Made by a program: the position numbers and the translations under genes. The notes under the pieces are model-generated. The model did not search any database. It saw nothing but the letters and a program-made list of their open reading frames with translations, and was not told the DNA's origin. Shown piece after piece: positions 9,517-17,999 of a stretch of 64,000 nucleotides of DNA. Position 1 is the first letter of the stretch, and each line of letters starts with the position of its first letter. This stretch comes from Pedobacter arcticus A12 (GTDB taxonomy: Bacteria > Bacteroidota > Bacteroidia > Sphingobacteriales > Sphingobacteriaceae): contig NZ_JH947125.1 in NCBI RefSeq assembly GCF_000302595.1, forward strand, positions 642,299 to 706,298, given 5' to 3'.

Positions 9517-9546
9517 TTTAACTTGCGCCCAAATTAATTAGCTTTG
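9517..9546 (+). promoter_or_regulatory. Promoter of the nuoH-N operon
   Basis: TAGCTTTG at 9539-9546 fits TAnnTTTG, with TTTA 18 nt upstream. Transcription would begin near 9553, about 17 nt before the TTG start of nuoH. This indicates that nuoH heads its own transcript rather than continuing from nuoG. Confidence 0.6.
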
Positions 9547-9569
9547 CAACGAAAAAACAGCAATAGGGA

Positions 9570-10637
9570 TTGAATTTTTACCTCTTATACTTCTTAGTCG
9601 CGTTTACCATTTTTGGTTTTATTGCGGTGTTTTCGCTTTTTAGTGTTTACGCGGAAAGGAAGGTTTCTGCCTTTATGCAGGATCGATTAGGTCCGATGGA
9701 AGTGGGGAAATACGGTTGGCTACAAACCGCTGCCGATATCCTTAAACTCATTCAAAAAGAATATATTTTGCCAGCACTGGCAGATAAAGTGCTTTTTACC
9801 ATCGCTCCAGTTATTATTTTCGTTGCCGTTTATCTGGGTTTTGTTGCTTTACCCTGGGCACCGGGATTAGTTCCGGCAACAATGAACTTAGGGGTTTTCT
9901 ATGTTTTTGCTATTATCTCTATCGAAGCATTGGGTATTTTAATGGCGGGTTGGGGTTCTAACAATAAATACAGTTTATTGGGCGCAGTGCGCTCGGTAGC
10001 ACAAATGGTTTCTTACGAGATTCCGATTGGTTTTGCTATCATTTCTGCGGTAATGATTTCCCAAACTTTAGATTTACAAATCATCAACTATAACCAAGGG
10101 ATTTTGGCCATAGACGCCGTTAAGTTTCTAGGTTTTGTAGACGTAACAAAAATAGGCGGAATTTTAGCTTGGAATGTTTTTCAAGCACCTCACTTGTTGG
10201 TGGCTTACGTTATTTATTTCATCGCTTCCTTAGCGGAGTGTAACCGAGCGCCATTTGATTTGCCCGAAGCAGAATCGGAATTAATCGGTGGTTTCCACAC
10301 AGAATACACAGGTTTGCGCTTCGCATTTATATTTTTGGCCGAATACGCCATGATGTTTTTGGTAGCGATGTTAGGCGTTACTTTGTTTTTAGGAGGATGG
10401 AATACCCCACTTCCAAATGTTGGCTCTTTACAATTAGCAACTTACACCACCGGAGTTTTCTGGGGGATATTTTGGATTATGACGAAGTGTTTAACGGTAG
10501 TGGGCATTCAAATGTGGATCAGGTGGACGTTGCCTCGTTTAAGAGTGGATCAACTGATGACACTTTGTTGGAAAATATTAACACCATTAGCATTTTTATG
10601 TTTGGTGATTTCAGGGTTGTGGAAATTATTGCTTTAA
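9570..10637 (+). CDS. nuoH: NADH-quinone oxidoreductase subunit H
   Basis: A 355-residue inner-membrane protein with about eight helices. Family motifs include YAERKVSAFMQDRLGP near 25-40, GWGSNNKYSLLGAVRSVAQM, SYEIPIGFA, and the quinone-site loop CNRAPFDLPEAESELIGGFH plus TEYTG. NuoH joins the hydrophilic arm of complex I to the membrane arm and lines the quinone channel. The start is TTG 9570; no ATG exists before the first helix. It is unusually the first gene here: nuoA-G are absent upstream, and a repeat element separates it from nuoI. Confidence 0.95.
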   Translation: MNFYLLYFLVAFTIFGFIAVFSLFSVYAERKVSAFMQDRLGPMEVGKYGWLQTAADILKLIQKEYILPALADKVLFTIAPVIIFVAVYLGFVALPWAPGLVPATMNLGVFYVFAIISIEALGILMAGWGSNNKYSLLGAVRSVAQMVSYEIPIGFAIISAVMISQTLDLQIINYNQGILAIDAVKFLGFVDVTKIGGILAWNVFQAPHLLVAYVIYFIASLAECNRAPFDLPEAESELIGGFHTEYTGLRFAFIFLAEYAMMFLVAMLGVTLFLGGWNTPLPNVGSLQLATYTTGVFWGIFWIMTKCLTVVGIQMWIRWTLPRLRVDQLMTLCWKILTPLAFLCLVISGLWKLLL

Positions 10638-10684
10638 ATTGAATTGTTTATAAATAAACTTATTGGGTTAACGATTGAAACGGC

Positions 10685-10775
10685 ATCCTTTTTTGCCTTG
10701 CTGAGCACTGTCACTCTGAGCATTGTCACTCTGAGCGGAGTCGAAGAGGGAGTAAAGGAATAAGGCAAAAAAGAT
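10685..10775 (+). repeat. Hairpin-flanked repeat between nuoH and nuoI
   Basis: Outer arms CCTTTTTTGCCTT (10687-10699) and AAGGCAAAAAAG (10762-10773) are complementary over 12 bp. Inside lie two 15-bp tandem units, CTGAGCACTGTCACT (10701-10715) and CTGAGCATTGTCACT (10716-10730), then CTGAGCGGAGTCGAAGAG. The last motif recurs at 47492-47510 (TCTGAGCGAAGTCGAAGAA). It is a non-coding intergenic element placed inside the complex I operon. Confidence 0.65.
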
Positions 10776-10818
10776 ATAGTGGAAAACGTGTTAAAACCCC
10801 CATATAAAAAATAACAGA

Positions 10819-11403
10819 TTGATTAAAACTGCTTATAACGGATTAAAAACTGCATGGAAGGGATTAGCTCTTACCATCAAGCATTTTTTTGACGCAAGGG
10901 AAAGCAAAAAAGTTGTCAACGTTAAGGAGGCTAATTATTTTGATCAACAAAACGGAATTGCTACGGTTCAATATCCGCATCAAGAGTTACCGATTCCAGA
11001 AGTTGGACGGTACCAGTTGGATGTAGTAATTGACGATTGTATCGTTTGTGATTTGTGTGCGAAGATTTGTCCCGTAGATTGTATTGAAATTGAAAGTATA
11101 AAAGGGACAGAGGTCATCGGTAAAACTTCTGATGGTTCAGTCAAGCGTTTATATGCGCCAAAGTTTGATATCGACATGGCTAAGTGTATGTTCTGCGGTT
11201 TATGTACGACAGTTTGCCCAACAGAATGCATCACCATGACTAACGAGTACGACCGAAGTTTTACTTTGGTAACCGACTTAACGTATCATTTTGCAGATAT
11301 GACAGAGGAAGAAGCTGAATTGAGACGAGAAGAATTAGAAACACAATTAACAGAGCGAAAAGCAGCAAAAGAAGCCGCAATGAAAAAAACGGAAGAAAAA
11401 TAG
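10819..11403 (+). CDS. nuoI: NADH-quinone oxidoreductase subunit I (2x 4Fe-4S)
   Basis: A 194-residue peripheral subunit that carries the two 4Fe-4S clusters (N6a, N6b) passing electrons toward the quinone-proximal cluster N2. The two ferredoxin motifs are CIVCDLCAKICPVDC near 75-89 and CMFCGLCTTVCPTEC near 119-133, both with all eight ligands. The start is TTG 10819, giving LIKTAYNGLKTAWKGL, an amphipathic helix typical of the family. The C-terminus from about 165 is a charged helix (EEEAELRREELE). It is separated from nuoH by a repeat and from nuoJ by another. Confidence 0.95.
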   Translation: MIKTAYNGLKTAWKGLALTIKHFFDARESKKVVNVKEANYFDQQNGIATVQYPHQELPIPEVGRYQLDVVIDDCIVCDLCAKICPVDCIEIESIKGTEVIGKTSDGSVKRLYAPKFDIDMAKCMFCGLCTTVCPTECITMTNEYDRSFTLVTDLTYHFADMTEEEAELRREELETQLTERKAAKEAAMKKTEEK

Positions 11404-11438
11404 ATCTAACGACGGTTAGGCATAAGCACTACCGAACG

Positions 11439-11557
11439 TTCACCTTCTATTCGCCCTTGGCCTTTGCGGTAAAGGTGAAGAAGTAAAAGCACTGCCATTC
11501 ATAGCAAATGGCGCAGGCGAGAGTTTTTTGTTTACTTTTTTTCGGAAAAAAAGTAAA
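11439..11557 (+). repeat. Palindromic element between nuoI and nuoJ
   Basis: TTCACCTT (11439-11446) pairs with AAGGTGAA (11472-11479). A second, perfect 12-bp hairpin TTTACTTTTTTT-CGG-AAAAAAAGTAAA spans 11531-11557. The second hairpin has a T run in its left arm and ends on the A of the ATG at 11557. The element interrupts an otherwise tightly packed operon and could attenuate transcription or simply be an inserted repeat. Confidence 0.6.
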
Positions 11558-11625
11558 TGCCAATGCCCGGCATGAGGGCAGGAAAGACTGTGCGGAAACG
11601 CCTAAAGTTTAGAAAAGAAAAAGAC

Positions 11626-12174
11626 GTGGTTGAACAAATCATATTTTACATTTTAACAGCAATCGCAATCGGTAGCGCAGCTTACGTTGTACTTAGTCAA
11701 CAGCTGATACGCTCTGTTTTTATGTTTTTTGTAACGCTTTTTGCCGTTGCTGGATTATACGTTTTTGCTCTAGCAGATTTTGTGGCTTTAACGCAGATCG
11801 TAATTTATGTGGGCGGCGTATTGGTCTTATTGTTATTTGCATTTTTATTATCGAGCAAAGATGCCTTAGATACAATTTCAGAAATTCCTTCAGGTTTGCT
11901 TTCTGCAAACCGATTACCAGCCGTTTTAATTTCACTCGCTTTTTTTGGTTTGTTGACTTATACTTTTTTTAATATCGACTTTCAAAATCTGAACTGGATT
12001 ACATCGGCACAAGCCAGCGGAAACGTAAAATCTGTAACAGACGATACCATTAGAAATATAGGTGTAAACTTAATGAGCAGATATTTGTTGCCTTTAGAAA
12101 TGATTTCAATTTTATTGATGATGGCTTTGATTGGTGCAACCCAAATTGCAAGAAAGGAGCCGAAAGCTTTATGA
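11626..12174 (+). CDS. nuoJ: NADH-quinone oxidoreductase subunit J
   Basis: An inner-membrane subunit of about 182 residues with five predicted helices: YILTAIAIGSAAYVVL, FMFFVTLFAVAGLYVF, IVIYVGGVLVLLLFAFLL, VLISLAFFGLLTYTFF and MISILLMMALIGATQI. The VIYVGGVLVLLLFA segment contains the pi-bulge helix typical of NuoJ. The chosen start is GTG 11626 (VEQIIFYIL), which matches the usual family N-terminus. In-frame ATGs at 11557, 11563 and 11572 would add up to 23 basic residues encoded by repeat-derived sequence, so they are less likely. The end overlaps nuoK by four bases (ATGA). Confidence 0.9.
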   Translation: MVEQIIFYILTAIAIGSAAYVVLSQQLIRSVFMFFVTLFAVAGLYVFALADFVALTQIVIYVGGVLVLLLFAFLLSSKDALDTISEIPSGLLSANRLPAVLISLAFFGLLTYTFFNIDFQNLNWITSAQASGNVKSVTDDTIRNIGVNLMSRYLLPLEMISILLMMALIGATQIARKEPKAL

Positions 12175-12476
12175 TCCCGCTTCAACACTTCTTGCTAATC
12201 GGTGCAGTTTTATTTTCTTTGGGCTTGTTCGCAGTGATTACTCGTAAAAATGCCATTCAAATTTTAATGGGAATTGAACTGATGATCAACGCTTCCATTT
12301 TAAACATGGTTGCTTTTGGTAAATACGATAAAATCGACAACACCGGACAAATATTTGGGCTGTTCATTATCATATTGGCGGCAGCATCGGTTGCGGTTGC
12401 TTTGGTGATTATCATGAATCTTTACAAGAGGACGCAAACAATCGATCCAAATCAAACTAAGAGTTTAAGAGGCTAA
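12171..12476 (+). CDS. nuoK: NADH-quinone oxidoreductase subunit K
   Basis: A 101-residue subunit with three membrane helices, homologous to MrpC of antiporters. It has the conserved glutamate in IQILMGIELMINASIL on helix 2, and a second acidic-site helix follows. It forms part of the proton path next to nuoJ and nuoL. A good ribosome site (AAAGGAG, nine bases before ATG) lies in the end of nuoJ. It overlaps nuoJ by four bases and nuoL by one (TAATG), which points to translational coupling. Confidence 0.95.
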   Translation: MIPLQHFLLIGAVLFSLGLFAVITRKNAIQILMGIELMINASILNMVAFGKYDKIDNTGQIFGLFIIILAAASVAVALVIIMNLYKRTQTIDPNQTKSLRG

Positions 12477-14521
12477 TGGACAGTGTTTTTACAAATTATC
12501 AGATTTTATGTTTTGCTTTAACGGCTATCACAGCACCGTTTTTAGCATTCGTATTTTCATTGATTTTTAAAAAACTGGCCGGAGCATTTGGGATAGTTAG
12601 CATTACAGTTTCTCTAGTTTTCTCTGCTATTCTATTTTTTAGTATTTGGCAAAAGCAGACATTCCATTTCTCTTTTTCGTGGATAAAGCTAGGTAACGTA
12701 AGTGTCAACATTGGTATTCTACTCAATGATTTAAGCGTAATCATGTTGCTCTTGGTTTCCTTCGTTGCGCTTTTGGTTCATATTTATTCGGTAGAGTATA
12801 TCCGTAAAGAAGCATTAAGGTATCGCTACTTCGCTTACCTCAGTTTATTCTGTTTTGCCATGCTCTGCGTGGTGATAGCCGATAATTTGTTTATCCTTTA
12901 CGCTTTTTGGGAGTTGGTAGGTTTTGCGTCTTACTTACTAATTGGCTTTTGGTTCACAAAAAAGAAAGCGGTTCAGGCCAATAAAAAAGCATTTATCATG
13001 AACAGGGTAGGAGACGTTGGTTTCCTTATCGGATTAATGATTTTACTTTCGCAGTTCCATACTTTAGATATTGAAACGATTTTCGGTGCAAAAGGAATTA
13101 TTCATTCTTCGTTTATCCATAACGGAAATTGGGTTAGTCCGTTCGCATCCATCCCAGATTATTGGCTAACTATTGCCGGTTTCTGTTTTTTACTGGGCGC
13201 TTGTGCAAAATCAGCGCAATTCCCATTACATTCTTGGTTACCCGACGCCATGCAGGGACCAACCGCAGTTTCTTCTTTAATCCATGCGGCAACGATGGTT
13301 GCAGCCGGCGTTTTTTTACTGTTAAGAGTGTCGCCTTTATTTAACGACGTTGTTTTAACAACAATGGCTTCCATCGGTTTACTTACTGCATTTATGGCGG
13401 CGACTATCGCGTTAACGCAAAATGATATCAAAAAGGTCTTGGCTTTTTCAACCATTTCTCAATTAGGATTTATGGTTTTGGCGGTGGGCGTTAAAGATAA
13501 TGCAGCTGCAATTTTTCATTTATCAACACATGCTTTTTTTAAATGTCTGTTGTTTTTAGCTGCCGGTATGGTGATCCACCAATTGCATCATGTAAAAGAC
13601 GATACAAAAACAAAGTTCGACGAGCAAGATATGCGTAATATGGGCGGTTTGGCCAGGTTTATGCCGATTACTACGGTAGTTTTTATTATTGCGGCCTTAT
13701 CATTATCAGGCTTACCGTTTACCTCAGGTTATTTATCAAAAGACGCTATTTTAATCAGTGTTTTTGAATGGGCAAGCGAACGTGGTGGAGTTTATTGGTT
13801 ATTCCCTGTCGTTATTTCCATAACATCGTGGCTAACTACTTTTTACATTTTTAGGGTAATTTTTAAAACGTTTTTTGGCGACTTCAAACTTCCCGCTCTG
13901 ATAAATAAAAAGGAAAAAGAACTTCACCTTCACGATCCCAATCTTTGGATGAAGATCCCGACAATCATTTTAGCAGTGTTCTGTTTTGGTTTTTTCTTTG
14001 CCTTAAATCCTTTTAGTTTAGAAGGTTCGTGGCTGCACCATGCTTTTAATTTAGAACCTCATGCCGGAGGCTTGTTGCATCTTTTTGTACCTATTTATAT
14101 CAATGCGTTAAGTTTAGTCTTAATCGCGTCGGCATATTTCATCTACGCAAAAAATAAAATTGTTTTTACCAATCATAAAAGCTGGTATTATCAATTTTCG
14201 TATCATCAATGGTATTTCAATGTGTTGTACGATAAAAAATTGGTCGGTTTAATTTTGTGGAAAGCAAAAATCACTTTTTGGTTTGATAAACATATTATCG
14301 ACGGTATCGTTCATCTATCGGCGAAAGCCATTTTGGTGCTGGCAGAAATTGTTGATTGGGTGGATACGCATATTGTTGACGCGTTTGTAAATGGTTTAGC
14401 AAATATCGTAAGTAGTTGGAGTGTCTGGTTCAAATCGGTACAGAACGGAAAGCTGCAACACTATTTTATATGGATGTTGTTTATATTTTTAAGTTTCATA
14501 ATTTATAAAGTTATTATCTGA
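12476..14521 (+). CDS. nuoL: NADH-quinone oxidoreductase subunit L
   Basis: A 681-residue antiporter-like subunit at the distal end of the membrane arm, one of the three proton-pumping units. Typical motifs are FWELVGFASYLLIGFWF (essential Glu on helix 5), SAQFPLHSWLPDAMQGPTAV (Lys-containing discontinuous helix 7), HAATMVAAGVFLL and the STHAFFKCLLFLAAG helix. The C-terminal quarter has the long lateral helix and an extra transmembrane end. It is longer than the E. coli protein, with the added length mainly in the C-terminal part. It overlaps nuoM by one base (TGATG). Confidence 0.95.
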   Translation: MDSVFTNYQILCFALTAITAPFLAFVFSLIFKKLAGAFGIVSITVSLVFSAILFFSIWQKQTFHFSFSWIKLGNVSVNIGILLNDLSVIMLLLVSFVALLVHIYSVEYIRKEALRYRYFAYLSLFCFAMLCVVIADNLFILYAFWELVGFASYLLIGFWFTKKKAVQANKKAFIMNRVGDVGFLIGLMILLSQFHTLDIETIFGAKGIIHSSFIHNGNWVSPFASIPDYWLTIAGFCFLLGACAKSAQFPLHSWLPDAMQGPTAVSSLIHAATMVAAGVFLLLRVSPLFNDVVLTTMASIGLLTAFMAATIALTQNDIKKVLAFSTISQLGFMVLAVGVKDNAAAIFHLSTHAFFKCLLFLAAGMVIHQLHHVKDDTKTKFDEQDMRNMGGLARFMPITTVVFIIAALSLSGLPFTSGYLSKDAILISVFEWASERGGVYWLFPVVISITSWLTTFYIFRVIFKTFFGDFKLPALINKKEKELHLHDPNLWMKIPTIILAVFCFGFFFALNPFSLEGSWLHHAFNLEPHAGGLLHLFVPIYINALSLVLIASAYFIYAKNKIVFTNHKSWYYQFSYHQWYFNVLYDKKLVGLILWKAKITFWFDKHIIDGIVHLSAKAILVLAEIVDWVDTHIVDAFVNGLANIVSSWSVWFKSVQNGKLQHYFIWMLFIFLSFIIYKVII

Positions 14522-16116
14522 TGGGTTTATTATCAGTCCTTATATTTTTGCCTTTAGTTTTTGGAATCCTGATTCTAGCGATGCCGAAAAGTTTGAACGC
14601 TTGGTTCAAATACATTTCACTTGCAGTTTCTTTGGTGCAATTGGCCATTGCCAGTTATATGTATTACCATTTTAAAACCGGAGATGCTTTTGCAGGAGTC
14701 AACCAGCTTTCGCAATACCAATGGCTGGAGAACTTAAATTGGATACGATTAGATGTTGGGCAATTTGGTGTTTTACAAATCGATTATCTGTTAGGCGTTG
14801 ATGGCTTTTCCATTGGTTTAATCTGGCTTTCTGCTTTGGTGATGTTAGTCGCAACGCTTTCATCTTGGGAAATCAAAACTAATCTAAAAGGTTATTTCGC
14901 TTTGTTTTTATTGCTGAATACTGCAATTGTTGGTGTGTTCTGTGCGCTTGATTTATTCCTTTTCTATATTTTTTATGAGCTGATGCTTTTGCCACTTTAT
15001 TTCTTAATCGGGATGTGGGGAGGCGTGAGACGGGAATACGCATCTATCAAATTCTTCCTTTACACCTTATTTGGTTCGGTGTTTATGCTTTTGGTGATAG
15101 CCGGATTATACCTTTCGGTAATAGATCCAGTTACAGGGAATCATACTTTTAATATGGTTTACGCCATGAATCCCGCTAATTACATCGATGGTTCTATCTT
15201 CAATTCACTCTCGAATGCGGAGATATTCGGCTTCCCAGCCAGAACAGTTGGCTTTATCGTCGTGTTTATCGCTTTTGCGATTAAAGTCCCTGTTTTTCCG
15301 TTTCATACTTGGCTGCCCGATGCCCACGTAGAAGCACCAACACCAATTTCTTTGATTCTTGCGGGGATATTATTGAAAGTTGGGGGTTACGGAATCATCC
15401 GGATTGCTTATGGGATTTTTCCGGAAGCAGCCATGTCGCTTTCTTTTTGGATGGGATTGTTGGGTGTAATCTCTATTATTTACGGCGCAATGGCCGCCTT
15501 GGCACAACGAGATTTAAAACGCTTGGTGGCATATTCTTCTGTTTCGCACATGGGTTTTGTATTGTTGGGGATTGCTTCCCTAACTTCCGAAGGATTAAAT
15601 GGCGCTATGATGCAGATGATCTCTCACGGATTCCTTTCGGTGATGTTGTTTTTTATTGTGGGCGTAATTTATACCCGTGTTCATGATCGTGATATTTATA
15701 ATTTTAGAGGATTGGCCAACAAAATGCCCGTATTCACTGGTTTTGTAATGATTGCGTTTTTCGCATCTTTAGGTTTACCCGGGTTTTCGGCTTTCATTGC
15801 AGAAGCGTTTACATTAATCGGTGCTTTTTCTTCCCAAACTTTAAACGGTTTGCTTCCACGCTGGATGGCTATGTTTGGTACATTGGGGATCTTATTAGGC
15901 GCAGGTTATTTACTGTGGACGTTACAACGGATGTTTTTCGGGAAGTTTAGGGTAAAGAAAGAAGAATGGAAATTGGCTTTAACCGATGTGAATGCGAGAG
16001 AAATTATGGTGTTGGTTCCGCTTGCTGCGATGGCTTTAGTTTTAGGAATAATGCCTTCTATCGCTTTTAACGTAATGAGCAGTTCTGTAAATCAGTTTTT
16101 GTTGATGTTTAAATAA
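14521..16116 (+). CDS. nuoM: NADH-quinone oxidoreductase subunit M
   Basis: A 531-residue antiporter-like subunit of the membrane arm with about 14 helices. The key signatures are FYELMLLPLYFLIGMWGG (essential Glu), KVPVFPFHTWLPDAHVEAPT (Lys and the HTWLPDAH block) and SHGFLSVMLFF. It translocates one of the protons per NADH. It starts at the ATG overlapping the nuoL stop and is followed after two bases by nuoN, so nuoK to nuoN form a compact coupled block. Confidence 0.95.
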   Translation: MGLLSVLIFLPLVFGILILAMPKSLNAWFKYISLAVSLVQLAIASYMYYHFKTGDAFAGVNQLSQYQWLENLNWIRLDVGQFGVLQIDYLLGVDGFSIGLIWLSALVMLVATLSSWEIKTNLKGYFALFLLLNTAIVGVFCALDLFLFYIFYELMLLPLYFLIGMWGGVRREYASIKFFLYTLFGSVFMLLVIAGLYLSVIDPVTGNHTFNMVYAMNPANYIDGSIFNSLSNAEIFGFPARTVGFIVVFIAFAIKVPVFPFHTWLPDAHVEAPTPISLILAGILLKVGGYGIIRIAYGIFPEAAMSLSFWMGLLGVISIIYGAMAALAQRDLKRLVAYSSVSHMGFVLLGIASLTSEGLNGAMMQMISHGFLSVMLFFIVGVIYTRVHDRDIYNFRGLANKMPVFTGFVMIAFFASLGLPGFSAFIAEAFTLIGAFSSQTLNGLLPRWMAMFGTLGILLGAGYLLWTLQRMFFGKFRVKKEEWKLALTDVNAREIMVLVPLAAMALVLGIMPSIAFNVMSSSVNQFLLMFK

Positions 16117-16118
16117 TT

Positions 16119-17591
16119 ATGCAAGATTTACCAAACATTCAACAAACCACAACAGATATCATAAACTCGCTAGCTTATTTAGGTAGCGAATGGATAATTA
16201 TTGTCGGTTTTTTGGTTATTATCCTTACGGATCTGTTTGTAGAGAAGAGTAAAATGTTTGTCGCTGGGCTAGCCATGCTGACTTTACTAACCAGTGGTGC
16301 GTTTTTGGTTCATGATTTAATCAATTTCCAAAATTCAGAATTACTGTTCAACGGTATGTTCGTTTTCTCAAAATCAGCCATTCAGTTTAAATTGTTGATT
16401 GTTGCAGTTTCATTGTTCTCGTTGGTGTTCTTTTATCAGGATCACCGATTAACAAAACATCCAAAAGGAATCAATGATTTAATCTCCATATTCTTGGCGA
16501 GTATTTTGGGAATGTTCTTGCTGGTATCTTCGGCAAATTTGTTAATGCTTTTTCTTTCTATTGAGATGATTTCCCTGGCTTCCTATTTAATGGTGAGTTA
16601 TAATGCCTACCAAAAAAAGGAAGCAGAAGCCGGAATGAAATATGTTTTGTTCGGCGCAGTTGCATCAGCAATTATGCTTTATGGTATCAGCTTAATTTAC
16701 GGTTTTACAGGAACCATCAATTTATACGGAGATGCATTGATAATCGGCTTATCGCAGATTGGTATCGGCGCATCTGCTTTGGCAATCATTTTGGTTTTAG
16801 CTGGGATAAGTTTTAAGCTGTCAGCAGTTCCTTTTCATTTTTGGACACCAGACGCCTATCAGGTGGCGCCAACTTCAGTGGTATCCTTTTTATCAGCTGC
16901 ACCAAAGATTGCCGTTTTCGGATTTCTTTATTATTTGTTGCCCTACTTCCAAATCGGCGATACGATAAATCAATTTATTCTTTTCGCAGCGGCCACTTCT
17001 ATGATTCTTGGTAACATAGCTGCCGTTTTTCAGGACGATGCCAAACGGATGATGGCCTATTCTGCAATCGGGCATACCGGATTTGTACTGATGCTTTTTG
17101 TGATGCCACAAGCGCTGATTTTAAATGCGGTATTGTTTTACTTAGCGATATATAGTATTGCTAACATAGGCGTATTTATGTCATTGAGCTATATTGAAAA
17201 TAATTATGCAGTTGTTAATATATCTGGCTTCAAGGGTTTGGGTAAAAACATTCCAGCTATGGGAGTTTGCTTAGTGATCTTGATGGTTTCCTTAACAGGG
17301 ATACCACCAACAGCAGGTTTTATTGCAAAGTTCCTGGTGTTTTCAAGCTTAATCAGTTTTAACAGCGCTAGTATATATATAACATTCCTTTTAGTAATCG
17401 CCGTCTTAACAACCGTAGTATCTTTATTCTACTACCTTAAAATTCCGTTGAATTTCTTCCTTAAAAAATCTGTTGGGGATTTACCTATCGCAAGAAATAG
17501 TAGTGTTTTAGTAGCATTGGCAATTCTTCTTACATTTTTAACGGTGTTGTTTGGGGTTTTTCCTAGTCTGTTGAATGCGCTTATAGGCTGA
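16119..17591 (+). CDS. nuoN: NADH-quinone oxidoreductase subunit N
   Basis: A 490-residue antiporter-like subunit between NuoM and NuoK/J. Signatures include LFLSIEMISLASYLMVSY (essential Glu), the LSAVPFHFWTPDAYQVAPTSVV block and AKRMMAYSAIGHTGFVLM. Length and helix number fit the family. It is the last gene of the operon; 84 nt separate it from an unrelated nucleotidyltransferase gene that has its own promoter-like site. No convincing terminator was found after it. Confidence 0.95.
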   Translation: MQDLPNIQQTTTDIINSLAYLGSEWIIIVGFLVIILTDLFVEKSKMFVAGLAMLTLLTSGAFLVHDLINFQNSELLFNGMFVFSKSAIQFKLLIVAVSLFSLVFFYQDHRLTKHPKGINDLISIFLASILGMFLLVSSANLLMLFLSIEMISLASYLMVSYNAYQKKEAEAGMKYVLFGAVASAIMLYGISLIYGFTGTINLYGDALIIGLSQIGIGASALAIILVLAGISFKLSAVPFHFWTPDAYQVAPTSVVSFLSAAPKIAVFGFLYYLLPYFQIGDTINQFILFAAATSMILGNIAAVFQDDAKRMMAYSAIGHTGFVLMLFVMPQALILNAVLFYLAIYSIANIGVFMSLSYIENNYAVVNISGFKGLGKNIPAMGVCLVILMVSLTGIPPTAGFIAKFLVFSSLISFNSASIYITFLLVIAVLTTVVSLFYYLKIPLNFFLKKSVGDLPIARNSSVLVALAILLTFLTVLFGVFPSLLNALIG

Positions 17592-17650
17592 GCACTCCTC
17601 GTCATTATGGCTTTTTAAATTACCAGCAAAACTTTGGCTGTTTAATTTAT

Positions 17651-17658
17651 TATATTTG
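17651..17658 (+). promoter_or_regulatory. Promoter -7 element of the nucleotidyltransferase gene
   Basis: TATATTTG fits TAnnTTTG. A TTTG lies 14 nt upstream (17633-17636), shorter than the usual spacing. An unusually strong ribosome site, AGGAGG (17665-17670), follows six bases before ATG 17676, implying a very short leader. Confidence 0.4.
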
Positions 17659-17675
17659 TTTGAGAGGAGGCTATT

Positions 17676-17969
17676 ATGTACAGCAAAAATCAGATTCTTG
17701 AAATTTTAAAAGAAAACAAGTCTAAATTAATTCAAAAATATTCCGTTTCTGAACTAGGTATATTTGGTTCGTTTGCTCGAGGAGACTTTAACGAACAAAG
17801 CGATATTGATATTTTGGTGGACTTCAACGGAGAAATTGATGGCTATAATTATATTAGACTAGCTCATGAGTTTGAAGATTTGTTCAAACAAAAAATTGAT
17901 ATGGTATCGAGGAGGAGCATAAAGCCTCAATACCTTCCATTCGTTGAAAAAAATCTTATCCATGTCTGA
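17676..17969 (+). CDS. MNT-type nucleotidyltransferase, MntA-like
   Basis: A 97-residue protein of the minimal nucleotidyltransferase family (DNA polymerase beta fold). The catalytic block is complete: GSFARGDFNEQSDIDILVDF, with Gly31-Ser32 and the metal-binding Asp43 and Asp45. Members such as MntA transfer AMP to a partner HEPN ribonuclease toxin and so neutralise it. No HEPN gene lies next to it: downstream is the secreted peptidase-like gene. It may therefore be an orphan, act on an unlinked HEPN protein, or be a remnant of a module. The strong AGGAGG ribosome site is unlike most neighbours and may point to horizontal transfer. Confidence 0.85.
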   Translation: MYSKNQILEILKENKSKLIQKYSVSELGIFGSFARGDFNEQSDIDILVDFNGEIDGYNYIRLAHEFEDLFKQKIDMVSRRSIKPQYLPFVEKNLIHV

Positions 17970-17999
17970 GAGCTGTATGCCACTTTAAAAACCTTACGA

